In this document: positions 26,712 through 34,678 of the stretch, in pieces
How the letters are laid out: each line of letters opens with the position of its first letter
How positions within the stretch are numbered: position 1 is the first letter of the stretch
Assembly (NCBI GenBank): GCA_963745665.1
Contig: CAVUYE010000002.1
Span: forward strand, 2,294,001 to 2,358,000
Source: Bog-473 sp963745665
GTDB lineage: Bacteria; Actinomycetota; Acidimicrobiia; Acidimicrobiales; RAAP-2
DNA: 64,000 nt
Direction of reading: 5' to 3'
The notes under the pieces: generated by a model
What the model was told of the DNA's origin: nothing
The model's input: only the letters and a program-made list of their open reading frames with translations
Database searches by the model: none
Translations under genes and position numbers: made by a program

Positions 26712-27749
26712 ATGATGGCGGCCGCCGTCTACCAGTCACCCGGCATGATCACCGTCGAAGAGCGCAAGGTCCCCCAACCCGGACCGGGCCAGGTCGTGGT
26801 GCAGGTCCACGCATGCGGCATCTGCGGGTCCGACATCCATCAGCTGCGCGACGGGTGGGGGTTCACCCCCGGCGCCGTCGCCGGCCACGAATGGAGCGGG
26901 ACCATCGCCGCAGTCGGGGAAGACGTCACCGGTTGGTCGGTGGGCGAGCTCGTGGTGGGCGGTCCCGGCGTGCGCTGTGGCACCTGCCGCCGGTGCCTCG
27001 AGGGCAAGCCCTCGCAGTGCGAGAACCGCGCCAGCATGACCGGCGAGCACATCGACGGCGCCTTCGCCGAGTACATCCTCTGCCGGGCGACCGGCATCCT
27101 GCGCCTGCCCGAAGGCCTCTCCCCCCGTCACGCCGCGCTGGCCGAGCCGCTGTCGGTGGCCCTGCACGGCATCACGCGCTCAGGTGTTGCGGCGGGCGAC
27201 CGCGTCATGGTGTTCGGCGCCGGGCCGATCGGTGCGTTGAGCGTGGCCGCACTCCATGCCATGGGCGTCGCTGACATCACGGTGGTCGAGCCCCATGAGG
27301 GGCGCCGCCGCCTGGCGGCCGACCTCGGCGTGACCTCCATCGTCGACCCGGAGGAACTCGACGTCTTTCCTTCCTGGGAGCCCGAACGCATGTCGACGCG
27401 CGCAGTGGACGTCGTCCTCGAATGCTCCGGGCACAGGGCGGCCATCGAGGCGGGCTTCTGCCAGCTCGCTCGGGGCGGCATGCTCGTCATGGTCGGTGCC
27501 GGCATCGACCATCCCACCTTCGACATCAACCGCATGATCCTCAACGAGCTGACCGTCACCGGATCCTTCGTCTACGACCAGGGCGGGTTCGAGCGGGCGC
27601 TCGAGCTCCTCGCCTCCGACGGATTCCCCTCGGATCTCCTCATCGAACCCGCCGCCGTCCCGCTCACAGCCATCGGGGACACGCTGGAGGCGCTGGCCGC
27701 GGGTCGTATCGCCGGCAAGGTCATGGTCGTCCCGGAGGTGCAGCTCTGA
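26712..27749 (+). CDS. Zinc-dependent medium-chain alcohol/polyol dehydrogenase
   Basis: The product has 345 residues from the ATG at 26712; an in-frame ATG at 26688 overlaps the operator. The catalytic-zinc ligands are in HACGICGSDIH and AGHEWSG. The structural-zinc Cys quartet is CGTCRRCLEGKPSQC. The Rossmann motif is MVFGAGPIGALSV. This is the sorbitol/threonine dehydrogenase-like subgroup, oxidising a secondary alcohol with NAD(P). The stop overlaps the next start by one base (TGATG), so it is coupled with the VOC gene. Confidence 0.9.
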   Translation: MMAAAVYQSPGMITVEERKVPQPGPGQVVVQVHACGICGSDIHQLRDGWGFTPGAVAGHEWSGTIAAVGEDVTGWSVGELVVGGPGVRCGTCRRCLEGKPSQCENRASMTGEHIDGAFAEYILCRATGILRLPEGLSPRHAALAEPLSVALHGITRSGVAAGDRVMVFGAGPIGALSVAALHAMGVADITVVEPHEGRRRLAADLGVTSIVDPEELDVFPSWEPERMSTRAVDVVLECSGHRAAIEAGFCQLARGGMLVMVGAGIDHPTFDINRMILNELTVTGSFVYDQGGFERALELLASDGFPSDLLIEPAAVPLTAIGDTLEALAAGRIAGKVMVVPEVQL

Positions 27750-28210
27750 TGCCACATCCCTTCTATCCCTCAGGCAACCCACGCTTCAACCACGTGGCCA
27801 TGTCGCTGCCGGCCGACCTCCTCGACGCGACGAACCGGGCCGACGTCTGCCGCTTCTTCGACGAGGTGATGGGCTTCACCGAGATGGAGGTGATGACCGA
27901 AGACCGGCGACGCCTCATCATGAGTTGCGTGCACTGGGACCAGTTCATCTTCCTCATCGCCGAGGACGACCCGATGCGCTGCCCCCGCATGGACCACTAC
28001 GGCTTCGCCGTCGGCTCACTCGACGAGCTGCGCGGGCTGCAGGAACGCGCGGAAGCATTCCGCAAGGTCGACGACCGCATGGAGCTCATCGACCTGCACA
28101 TGGACGACCAGCAGATGGTCAAGATCCACTCGCTCTACGTCCGCTACCTCCTGCCCATGACGATCGAGTTCCAGTACTGGGAGTTTCCAGAGCCCGCACA
28201 GTCCAACTGA
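27749..28210 (+). CDS. VOC superfamily (glyoxalase/dioxygenase-fold) protein
   Basis: The 153-residue protein starts FNHVAMSLPADLL, with the His expected as the first metal ligand. It continues with the CRFFDEVMGFTEMEVMTEDRR helix-strand element of vicinal-oxygen-chelate proteins. His in MDHYGFAVGS and Glu in TIEFQYWEF fit the second module. One VOC unit dimerises to form the metal site. It may be an epimerase, lyase or dioxygenase acting on the dehydrogenase product. It is translated directly after the alcohol dehydrogenase. Confidence 0.75.
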   Translation: MPHPFYPSGNPRFNHVAMSLPADLLDATNRADVCRFFDEVMGFTEMEVMTEDRRRLIMSCVHWDQFIFLIAEDDPMRCPRMDHYGFAVGSLDELRGLQERAEAFRKVDDRMELIDLHMDDQQMVKIHSLYVRYLLPMTIEFQYWEFPEPAQSN

Positions 28211-28214
28211 GCGC

Positions 28215-29012
28215 ATGAGCGATTTCCGCGCCCTGCACGTCCCGGGCTCACCGTTGCTCATGCCCAACGTGTGGGACGTCGGGTCGGCTGCGTTGTTCGC
28301 CACGCTCGGATTCGACGCGATCGCCACCACGAGCGGGGGGTTCGCCGCCACGAGGGGACGCCTCGACGGCGCCATGACCAAGGAGGAGGTGCTGGCCCAC
28401 GCCGGCGATCTGGTCAGCGCCGTCGACATCCCGGTCTCGGCCGACCTCGAGAACTGTTTCGCTGACGACCCCGCCGGCGTGGCCGCCACGATCTCCGAAG
28501 CGGTCGGCGTCGGCCTGGCGGGTGGATCCGTGGAGGACTTCACCGGTGATCGGGAAACGCCCATCTACGAGCTGGCCCACGCCGCGGAGCGAGTGCGTGC
28601 GGCGGCCGAGGCCGCCCACGCCGGCCCGACCCCGTTCGTGTTGACCGCACGGGCCGAGAACTACCTGCACGGCCGTCAGGACCTCGCCGACACGATCGCC
28701 CGCCTGCAGGCCTATCAAGAAGCAGGGGCCGACGTCCTTTTCGCACCACGGGTCGTCGACCCGAGCGACCTTCGCCAGCTGCTGGCGGCCGTCGACCGCC
28801 CGGTGAGCGTGCTGATCGTCCCGGGCTGTCCCAGTGTCGGGGAGTTGGCTGAGCTCGGGGTCAGCCGGATCTCGGTGGGAGGCGCCATCGCCGTGGCCGC
28901 GTACGGCGCCGCCATCAACGCCGTCACGAAGCTGCGCGACACGGGGACCTGTGGCTACTGGGACCTGGCCGCCGTGGCCCGCCCGGTGATCACAGAAGCG
29001 TTCAGTCGCTGA
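28215..29012 (+). CDS. Isocitrate lyase/PEP mutase superfamily protein
   Basis: The product has 265 residues. A TIM-barrel entry LLMPNVWDVGSAALFATLGFDAIATTSGGFAA leads to SADLENCF, in place of the DADTGYG Mg loop, and to GGSVEDF. The loop usually containing the KKCGH-type catalytic Cys is not present, so this belongs to the wider 2-methylisocitrate-lyase-like/oxaloacetate-decarboxylase group. It would cleave or form a C-C bond next to a carboxylate and release pyruvate or glyoxylate. It ends inside the convergent RidA gene by 11 bp. Confidence 0.82.
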   Translation: MSDFRALHVPGSPLLMPNVWDVGSAALFATLGFDAIATTSGGFAATRGRLDGAMTKEEVLAHAGDLVSAVDIPVSADLENCFADDPAGVAATISEAVGVGLAGGSVEDFTGDRETPIYELAHAAERVRAAAEAAHAGPTPFVLTARAENYLHGRQDLADTIARLQAYQEAGADVLFAPRVVDPSDLRQLLAAVDRPVSVLIVPGCPSVGELAELGVSRISVGGAIAVAAYGAAINAVTKLRDTGTCGYWDLAAVARPVITEAFSR

Positions 29013-29472
29013 CCGCGACCGTCACCTCGATCTCGACCGCCCCGTTGCGGGGCAGCGCGGCCACGCCGATGGCCGAGCGGGTGTGACGGCCCGACTCGCC
29101 GAAGACATCCGCCAGGACCTTGCTCGCCCCGTCCACGACGGCGGGCTGCTGATGGAAGTCGGGCGCCGAGGACACGAAGCCCGTCACCGTGAGGACGCGC
29201 GTGACGCGGTCGAGGGTGCCGAGCGCCTCCTCCAGGACGGCCAGGGCGTTCAGCGCACACACGGCGGCGGCTTCGCGGCCCTCCTCCACCGTCACGGTAT
29301 CGCCCAGGCGCCCGAGGCAGGTGAGTTCCCCGGCGATGCGGGGCAGTTGCCCCGATGTGCGCGCCACGCCGTCGTGCATCACCACCGCATCGAGCGGGTC
29401 GTGCGGCGGATGGGGCCCGTGCAGCGTGAGGCCCAGCTCGGCCAGCCGGGCGCGGATCTTGCCTTCGATCAC
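29002..29472 (-). CDS. RidA (YjgF/UK114) family protein
   Basis: The product has 156 residues from GTG 29472, which overlaps the aldolase stop as GTGA. The family core is visible: HDGVARTSGQLPR, then CALNALAVLEEALGTLDRVTRVLTVTGFV, and HTRSAIGVAALPRNGAVEIEVTVAV. The Arg in the HTRSAIG segment matches the substrate-binding Arg of RidA proteins, which hydrolyse reactive imines or enamines. At this length it resembles the longer RutC/YjgF-like group. Co-translation with the aldolase suggests removal of an unstable product. Confidence 0.85.
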   Translation of the reverse strand: MIEGKIRARLAELGLTLHGPHPPHDPLDAVVMHDGVARTSGQLPRIAGELTCLGRLGDTVTVEEGREAAAVCALNALAVLEEALGTLDRVTRVLTVTGFVSSAPDFHQQPAVVDGASKVLADVFGESGRHTRSAIGVAALPRNGAVEIEVTVAVSD

Positions 29473-30107
29473 CGCATGTAGGGCCAGTAGCTGGCGAAGG
29501 TCTCGTTGACCTTCTCCGGCAACGGGAAAATCCCGCCGAGCTGCTTGGCGCCCCAGATGATCTTGGCCGACCGCTCGACGAGCGCCGTATTGTGCATCGC
29601 CTTCTCCATCGTCGTGCCGATCGCCACCATCCCGTGGTTGGCGATGAGCGCCGCGCTGCGGCTCTCCAGAGCCTTGACCACCTGCTCCGCCAGTTCGGGC
29701 GAGCCGCTGGCGGCGTATTCCGAGCACCGGATGTCCCCACCGAGGTAGACGGTGAACTCGTCGATGCAGCTCGGGATGTCCTGGTGGGCGACGGCGAACA
29801 TGGTCGCGTGGACGGCGTGCGAGTGAATGCAGACCGCGTAGTCCTCGTAGGCCGCCTGGACCGCGATGTGCAGGTACTTCTCCGAGGTGGGGCCTCGCTC
29901 GCCCGAGACGACCTCGCCGGCCGGGTCCACGATCACGATGTCGTCGACCGTCATGAGGCGGTAGTCCAGCGACGACGGGGTGACGGCGATGTTGCCGTCC
30001 TCCATCCGCGCCGAGATGTTGCCCGAGGTCCCCTCCACGAGCCCCTTCTGCAGCAGCTCCTTGGCTGCGGCGACGATCTGCTCAGGTGCGTTCTCAATGA
30101 AGGCCAT
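29469..30107 (-). CDS. Class II aldolase/adducin family protein (fuculose-phosphate aldolase type)
   Basis: The product has 212 residues from the ATG at 30107, after GGAGA. The core is GLVEGTSGNISARM (phosphate/substrate loop) and GPTSEKYLH. Zinc ligands are in CIHSHAVHATMFA (HxH), with a third His in ALIANHGMVAIG. It would carry out a retro-aldol cleavage giving dihydroxyacetone- or pyruvate-type products, or epimerisation. A much longer open frame upstream is not coding-like. Operator site D is about 77 bp upstream and shared with the divergent SDR. Confidence 0.9.
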   Translation of the reverse strand: MAFIENAPEQIVAAAKELLQKGLVEGTSGNISARMEDGNIAVTPSSLDYRLMTVDDIVIVDPAGEVVSGERGPTSEKYLHIAVQAAYEDYAVCIHSHAVHATMFAVAHQDIPSCIDEFTVYLGGDIRCSEYAASGSPELAEQVVKALESRSAALIANHGMVAIGTTMEKAMHNTALVERSAKIIWGAKQLGGIFPLPEKVNETFASYWPYMR

Positions 30108-30183
30108 GCTCTGGGTCTCCTCAGGGGTCTGGGGGGCGAAGGCCTCGCCCGGCGTTCGTGACGATCGTACAGCGCCCGGGCAA

Positions 30184-30205
30184 TGCCTGACGCTGCTGTC
30201 AGGGA
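30184..30205. promoter_or_regulatory. TetR-type operator palindrome (site D)
   Basis: TGCCTGAC, spacer GCTGCT, GTCAGGGA with six perfect inner pairs. It lies in the 123-bp gap between the divergent aldolase (start 30107) and SDR (start 30231), 25 bp before the latter. Confidence 0.7.
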
Positions 30206-30230
30206 ACAGGCACGGAGGTACTGTCTGCCC

Positions 30231-31121
30231 ATGGGACTTCTCAATGGTCGAGCGGCGGTCGTGACGGGTGCGGGCCGGGGCATCGGGCGGGATATCGCCC
30301 TCTGCCTGGCGGCGGAGGGCGCCAAGGTCGTCGTCAACGACGTGGGCGTGACCCTGGGGGGTGCGGGCACCGAGGAGGACCCCGCCGCGCAGGTCTGCGC
30401 GGAGATCGAGGCGGCCGGCGGCAGCGCCGTCCCGAACCATGACTCGGTGAGCGACTTCGAAGGAGCAGGACGGATCATCGGGACGGCGGTGGACACCTTC
30501 GGCTCCATCGACATCGTGGTCAACAACGCCGGGATCGTGCGCGACCGGACGGTGGTCAAGATGGACGAGGCGGACTACGACGCCGTCATTGCCGTGCACC
30601 AGAAGGGCACGTTCAACACGGTGCGCCATGCGGCCCCACTGATGAAGGACGCAGGCTACGGGCGGATCGTCAACATCACGTCATCGGCCGGACTCCGCGG
30701 CAACTTCGGGCAGACGAACTACGGCGCGGCCAAGGCCGCCATCATGGGCATGACCTTCGTGTGGGCCCTGGAGCTGGGCCGGTATGGGATCACCGTGAAT
30801 GCGGTGGCCCCGGCCGGCTTCACCCGGATGACCGAGGGTCTCTACGCCGGCGCGGAGCCGCCCGCCGATCAGGACCCCGCGCTCAATGCGCCCCTGATCG
30901 CCTTCCTGGCCTCTGAGGACGCCTCGTACGTCAACGGGCAGGTCCTGGGGCGCACGGGTTTTGCGTACACGCTCTTCCAGACGCCGCGACAGATCGCCTC
31001 CATGTGGCGCGAGGGCGGGTGGACGCCCGCGGAGGTGGCCGAGCATTTCCACGAGGTACTCGGGCAGCACCTCCAGCCCGTCGGCATGGGCGATCACCCT
31101 CTTTTGGGCAAGAAGGATTAG
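30231..31121 (+). CDS. SDR family oxidoreductase (multifunctional-enzyme-type)
   Basis: The product has 296 residues, with GGAGG 12 bases before the ATG. The NAD site is TGAGRGIGRD. The region NDVGVTLGGAGTEEDPAAQVCAEI is the insertion typical of the 3-hydroxyacyl-CoA dehydrogenase domain of peroxisomal multifunctional enzymes. NNAG, Ser (NITSSAG) and YGAAK follow. The tail (WTPAEVAEHFHEVLGQ) is longer than a plain SDR. It probably oxidises a hydroxyacyl-CoA. It is the first gene downstream of operator site D on the plus strand, followed by aldehyde dehydrogenase and hydrolase genes. Confidence 0.9.
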   Translation: MGLLNGRAAVVTGAGRGIGRDIALCLAAEGAKVVVNDVGVTLGGAGTEEDPAAQVCAEIEAAGGSAVPNHDSVSDFEGAGRIIGTAVDTFGSIDIVVNNAGIVRDRTVVKMDEADYDAVIAVHQKGTFNTVRHAAPLMKDAGYGRIVNITSSAGLRGNFGQTNYGAAKAAIMGMTFVWALELGRYGITVNAVAPAGFTRMTEGLYAGAEPPADQDPALNAPLIAFLASEDASYVNGQVLGRTGFAYTLFQTPRQIASMWREGGWTPAEVAEHFHEVLGQHLQPVGMGDHPLLGKKD

Positions 31122-31219
31122 TTCCCCTGTTGGGCAAGGAGGACGAGCCCCCTGGGGCGACTCCCTCCCAGCCTGGATAGGGTGGGTGCGCTGATTCCGA
31201 CCACCGAGGGAGGGCACCC

Positions 31220-32638
31220 ATGCTCGTGCGCGACAAGATCTACATCAACGGGGCCTGGGTCCCCTCGACCGGCAAGGGCGATCTAAAGGTCATCGACTCG
31301 GCGACCGAGGAGGTCTTTGCCACCATCCCCGAGGGGACGCCGGAGGACGTCGACAAGGCCGTCGAGGCCGCCGCCGCCGCCTTCCCGGCCTGGGCTGCCA
31401 CGTCCCGCGAGGAGCGGGCCAAGCTTCTCACCCGCATAGGAGAAGCCCTCGGCGCCCGCACGGACGAATTGGCCCAGATCATCTCCCACGAAGTCGGCAT
31501 GCCCATGACTCTGTCGGGCTCCATTCAGGTCGGCCTGCCCGCCGGTGCGTTCGCCGACGCTGCCAAGGCGGCCGAGAGCTTCGAGTGGGAGGAAGAGCTC
31601 GGGAACTCCCTCGTCGTGCGCGAGCCGGTGGGCGTCGTGGGCGCCATCACGCCGTGGAATTACCCGCTGTACCAGGTCGTCCTCAAGGTGGCGCCTGCCC
31701 TGGCCGCCGGCTGCACCGTCGTGCTGAAGCCGAGCGAAGTCGCGCCAATCAACGCGTTCATCCTGGCCGATGTCATCGACGAGGTCGGCCTCCCGCCGGG
31801 CGTCTTCAATCTGGTCAGCGGCACGGGCCCCGTCGTGGGAGAAGCGATCGCGGCTCACCCCAAGGTCGACATGGTGTCCTTCACCGGCTCCACCCGGGCG
31901 GGCCGCCGGGTCATGGAGCTGGCGGCCGAGGGCGTCAAGCGTGTCTCGCTCGAGCTCGGTGGCAAGTCGGCCAATATCCTGCTGGACGACGCCGACTTCG
32001 CCGCCGCCGTCCCTGCCGGGCTCTTCGGTTGCTACATGAACTCCGGCCAGACCTGCTCCGCCCTGACCCGCATGCTCGTCCCCCGGGACAGGCTGGCCGA
32101 AGTGGAGGAGATGGCGGTCAGCGGCACGGCGGGCTTCGCCCCGGGTGACCCCTTCGAGGCGGGCAAGCTCATCGGGCCCCTGGTCTCGGCCGTCCAGCGC
32201 GACCGCGTGCGCGGCTACATCGAGAAGGGGATCGAGGAGGGGGCCAAGCTGATCGTCGGTGGCGCCGACGCCCCCGAAGGCCTCGAAAAGGGCTTCTTCG
32301 TGCAGCCGACCGTCTTCTCCGAGGTCACGCCGGACATGACCATCGCCAAGGAGGAGATCTTCGGGCCGGTTCTCGTTCTCATGCCGTACGACACCGAGGA
32401 AGAGGCGATCGAGATCGCCAACGGCACGCCCTACGGGCTGGCCGGCGCGGTCTGGAGCGCTGACCCGGCTCGCGCTGAGCGGGTGGCCCGGCAGCTGCGG
32501 ACCGGCCAGGTCGACATCAACGGCGGGAATTTCAACCCAAGCGCGCCGTTCGGTGGCTACAAGCAGTCGGGTTTCGGGCGCGAGCGCGGCAAGTATGGTC
32601 TCGAGGAGTTCGTCGAGACCAAGTCCATGCAGCGCTGA
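31220..32638 (+). CDS. NAD(P)-dependent aldehyde dehydrogenase
   Basis: The 472-residue ALDH-superfamily enzyme oxidises an aldehyde to the acid. It shows GAITPWNYPLYQVVLKVAPALAAG with the conserved Asn, VVLKPSEVAP, and FTGSTRAGRRV. The general-base Glu is in SLELGGKS and the catalytic Cys is in NSGQTCSA. GGG-rich spacer bases lie before the ATG. The length is slightly short of 480-500 but all motifs are complete. It likely acts downstream of the SDR or alcohol dehydrogenase products. Confidence 0.95.
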   Translation: MLVRDKIYINGAWVPSTGKGDLKVIDSATEEVFATIPEGTPEDVDKAVEAAAAAFPAWAATSREERAKLLTRIGEALGARTDELAQIISHEVGMPMTLSGSIQVGLPAGAFADAAKAAESFEWEEELGNSLVVREPVGVVGAITPWNYPLYQVVLKVAPALAAGCTVVLKPSEVAPINAFILADVIDEVGLPPGVFNLVSGTGPVVGEAIAAHPKVDMVSFTGSTRAGRRVMELAAEGVKRVSLELGGKSANILLDDADFAAAVPAGLFGCYMNSGQTCSALTRMLVPRDRLAEVEEMAVSGTAGFAPGDPFEAGKLIGPLVSAVQRDRVRGYIEKGIEEGAKLIVGGADAPEGLEKGFFVQPTVFSEVTPDMTIAKEEIFGPVLVLMPYDTEEEAIEIANGTPYGLAGAVWSADPARAERVARQLRTGQVDINGGNFNPSAPFGGYKQSGFGRERGKYGLEEFVETKSMQR

Positions 32639-32769
32639 GGGACCACCTCGCACAGCAGCCTGGCGGGCGAATCATCGGGTGACGCCCCCCAGAAGCTCGG
32701 CTCGGCTGCGTGCGTGCCGAGGTTCCGGCGGCTGTTGTCACGGTTTTGGAGGGAGATCGGGAGGGGCAC

Positions 32770-33600
32770 ATGAGCACGGCGCGCAACGGTGCGGTCGAGA
32801 TCTACTACGAGGAATTCGGCGATCCAGCGGCGCCGACCCTCCTCCTGGTCAACGGCCTGGGATCCCAATGCCTGAACTACGACGTGTCGTGGTGTCAGCT
32901 CTTCTGCGACGAGGGCTTCCACGTGGTGCGGTTCGACAACCGCGACGTCGGCCTCTCGACGAAGCTCGACGACGCGGACTATGCCCTCGTCGACATGGTC
33001 GACGACGCCGTCACCGTCCTCGACGCCATCGGGGTGGAGAGGGCCCACGTCATGGGCTGCTCCATGGGGGGCATGATCGTCCAGCGGCTGGCCCTGAACC
33101 ATCGCGAGCGCGTGCTGTCGCTCACATCGGTCATGTCGCGGACCGGCGAAGCGGGCTACGGCGAGAGCTCGGAGGAGGCGTTGGCGTTCCTCCTAGCGCC
33201 GCCGGCTCCCTCACGCGCCGCCTACATCGACCGGCAGGTGGCCGCGCACCACGTGTACGGGTCGAAGCCCGAGTGGCTCGACGACGATGCCATCCGGGCC
33301 CGGGCCGCTGCCGCCTACGACCGCTGCTTCTGTCCGGAAGGGGTCGGCCGGCAGATGAAGGCGGTCATGCGGGACGGTTCCCGTTCGGCGGAGCTGGCCG
33401 AGCTGCATATCCCCACTCTTGTCATCCACGGCAGCCGGGACACCCTCATCAATCCGAGTGGCGGCCGGCAGACCGCCGAAGTCATTTTCGGGGCGCGCTA
33501 CGTCGAGATCGACGGCATGGGCCATGACTACCCACCCCCGGTGTGGAAGGAGTGGGTGACCGTCTGGTCAGATTTCGCCCACGCCGCCGACGGCGCCTGA
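32770..33600 (+). CDS. Alpha/beta hydrolase
   Basis: The 276-residue product shows oxyanion-region NGLGSQ, the nucleophile elbow GCSMGG with Ser98, Asp in VIHGSRDTL and His in DGMGHDYP. The cap region around residues 135-190 is typical of epoxide-hydrolase/ester-hydrolase-like enzymes, such as those close to aclacinomycin methylesterase. An in-frame start 60 bases upstream is possible, but GGAGGGAGA precedes this ATG. It is the last gene of the plus-strand run and converges with the BrkB-like gene, overlapping by 33 bp. Confidence 0.88.
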   Translation: MSTARNGAVEIYYEEFGDPAAPTLLLVNGLGSQCLNYDVSWCQLFCDEGFHVVRFDNRDVGLSTKLDDADYALVDMVDDAVTVLDAIGVERAHVMGCSMGGMIVQRLALNHRERVLSLTSVMSRTGEAGYGESSEEALAFLLAPPAPSRAAYIDRQVAAHHVYGSKPEWLDDDAIRARAAAAYDRCFCPEGVGRQMKAVMRDGSRSAELAELHIPTLVIHGSRDTLINPSGGRQTAEVIFGARYVEIDGMGHDYPPPVWKEWVTVWSDFAHAADGA

Positions 33601-34590
33601 CCCGCCCGCCGGCTCAGGAGGCAAGAGCACGTCGCCGTACCCGGCCTCCTCTCCCCTCCGGTGCTTCCACAGTGACACGTTCGCGGCGATTGCTGCCGTG
33701 AGCAAGCGTCCGGCGAAGTAGGTCCAGAGCAACAACGCCAGCGCGATGCCGATGGCCCCATACAGGGCAGATTTCCGTGTGACGACATGCACGACGTAGG
33801 TCACGGTCAGGATCTGCAGCACGCCGACGCCCACGCCGACGATGAGCGCCCCGGGCAGGAGGGCCCACAAGGCGCACTCGTCCCTCGGGAACAGCCACGA
33901 GGCCACGAACCAGGCGCCGGCTGAGACGACGATCGTCAGGAAGAACGCGACGATCCGCAGACCGAGAGAGTGCGAGCCGATCCAGGCGAAGAGGTCGGCC
34001 ATGCCGAAGAGCGCCGTAATGATCCCCACGAGGATCAGGGGTCCCCATGGAGAGGGCTTGCGTGGTGGCTGCACCCTCCAGATCAGCCGATGGACCGTCC
34101 ACAACACCCGGACGAATGAGCGCGCCGTGACGGCCAGGGCGAAGCCTCCGACGACTAAGGCGATGATGCGGTTGGCCAACGACGGCGTACTGGTGCTCGC
34201 GACCGCGGTGGCCAGCAACCCGCCGATGCCCGCCGAACGGGCGGCGTTTCCGGGATCCTGCCCGGCCGCCGTCGAAGCCAGCCCGAACCCGGTGACCATG
34301 ACGAAGGTATAGGGAATCAGGAACATGAAGAGGCGGAACGCCACTGCGGCTGCGAGCACCCCTCCCCCACTCTGGGCGTCCCGCTCGATGGCCTCGAATG
34401 CCGTGTCGATCGATGCCGAGTCGGCCCGACGAGCCTCAATCCCGGCCCGCGTCCGTTCCGCTCTCTCCCGCATGTGCACCACACGCTCCCGCACGGACTC
34501 TCGGGTAGGAGATGCGACGCGGGGCGTACTCGGCTCGGATGTCTCGGGGAGGCCGGCACGGTCCGGCGCCGCGTCATCGGCTGTGGCCAT
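33568..34590 (-). CDS. YihY/BrkB-like integral membrane protein
   Basis: The product has 340 residues from the ATG at 34590. An N-terminal soluble segment of about 65 residues with basic helices (RVVHMRERAERTRAGIEARRAD) is followed by six hydrophobic helices. The BrkB pattern is seen in GGGVLAAAVAFRLFMFLIPY, then WVASWLFPRDE-like and YGAIGIALALLLWTYFAGRLLTAAIAANVSLW. The family is often labelled ribonuclease BN, but that is a historical error; the role is unknown, perhaps transport. It is not linked to the surrounding catabolic genes. Confidence 0.85.
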   Translation of the reverse strand: MATADDAAPDRAGLPETSEPSTPRVASPTRESVRERVVHMRERAERTRAGIEARRADSASIDTAFEAIERDAQSGGGVLAAAVAFRLFMFLIPYTFVMVTGFGLASTAAGQDPGNAARSAGIGGLLATAVASTSTPSLANRIIALVVGGFALAVTARSFVRVLWTVHRLIWRVQPPRKPSPWGPLILVGIITALFGMADLFAWIGSHSLGLRIVAFFLTIVVSAGAWFVASWLFPRDECALWALLPGALIVGVGVGVLQILTVTYVVHVVTRKSALYGAIGIALALLLWTYFAGRLLTAAIAANVSLWKHRRGEEAGYGDVLLPPEPAGGSGAVGGVGEI

Positions 34591-34678
34591 GTCGCATTCT
34601 TCACCCCGGGCGGAAGGGTTGGAGAACTCCAGCCTGGGATGGCGACCGACCATCATCAATGTCTCTTAGGATCCCGCC

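Noticed and set aside
30465..30629. A longer N-terminus for the class II aldolase reaching 30629
   Set aside because: The extension would run through the divergent SDR coding region and operator D. The family start and a ribosome site lie at 30107.
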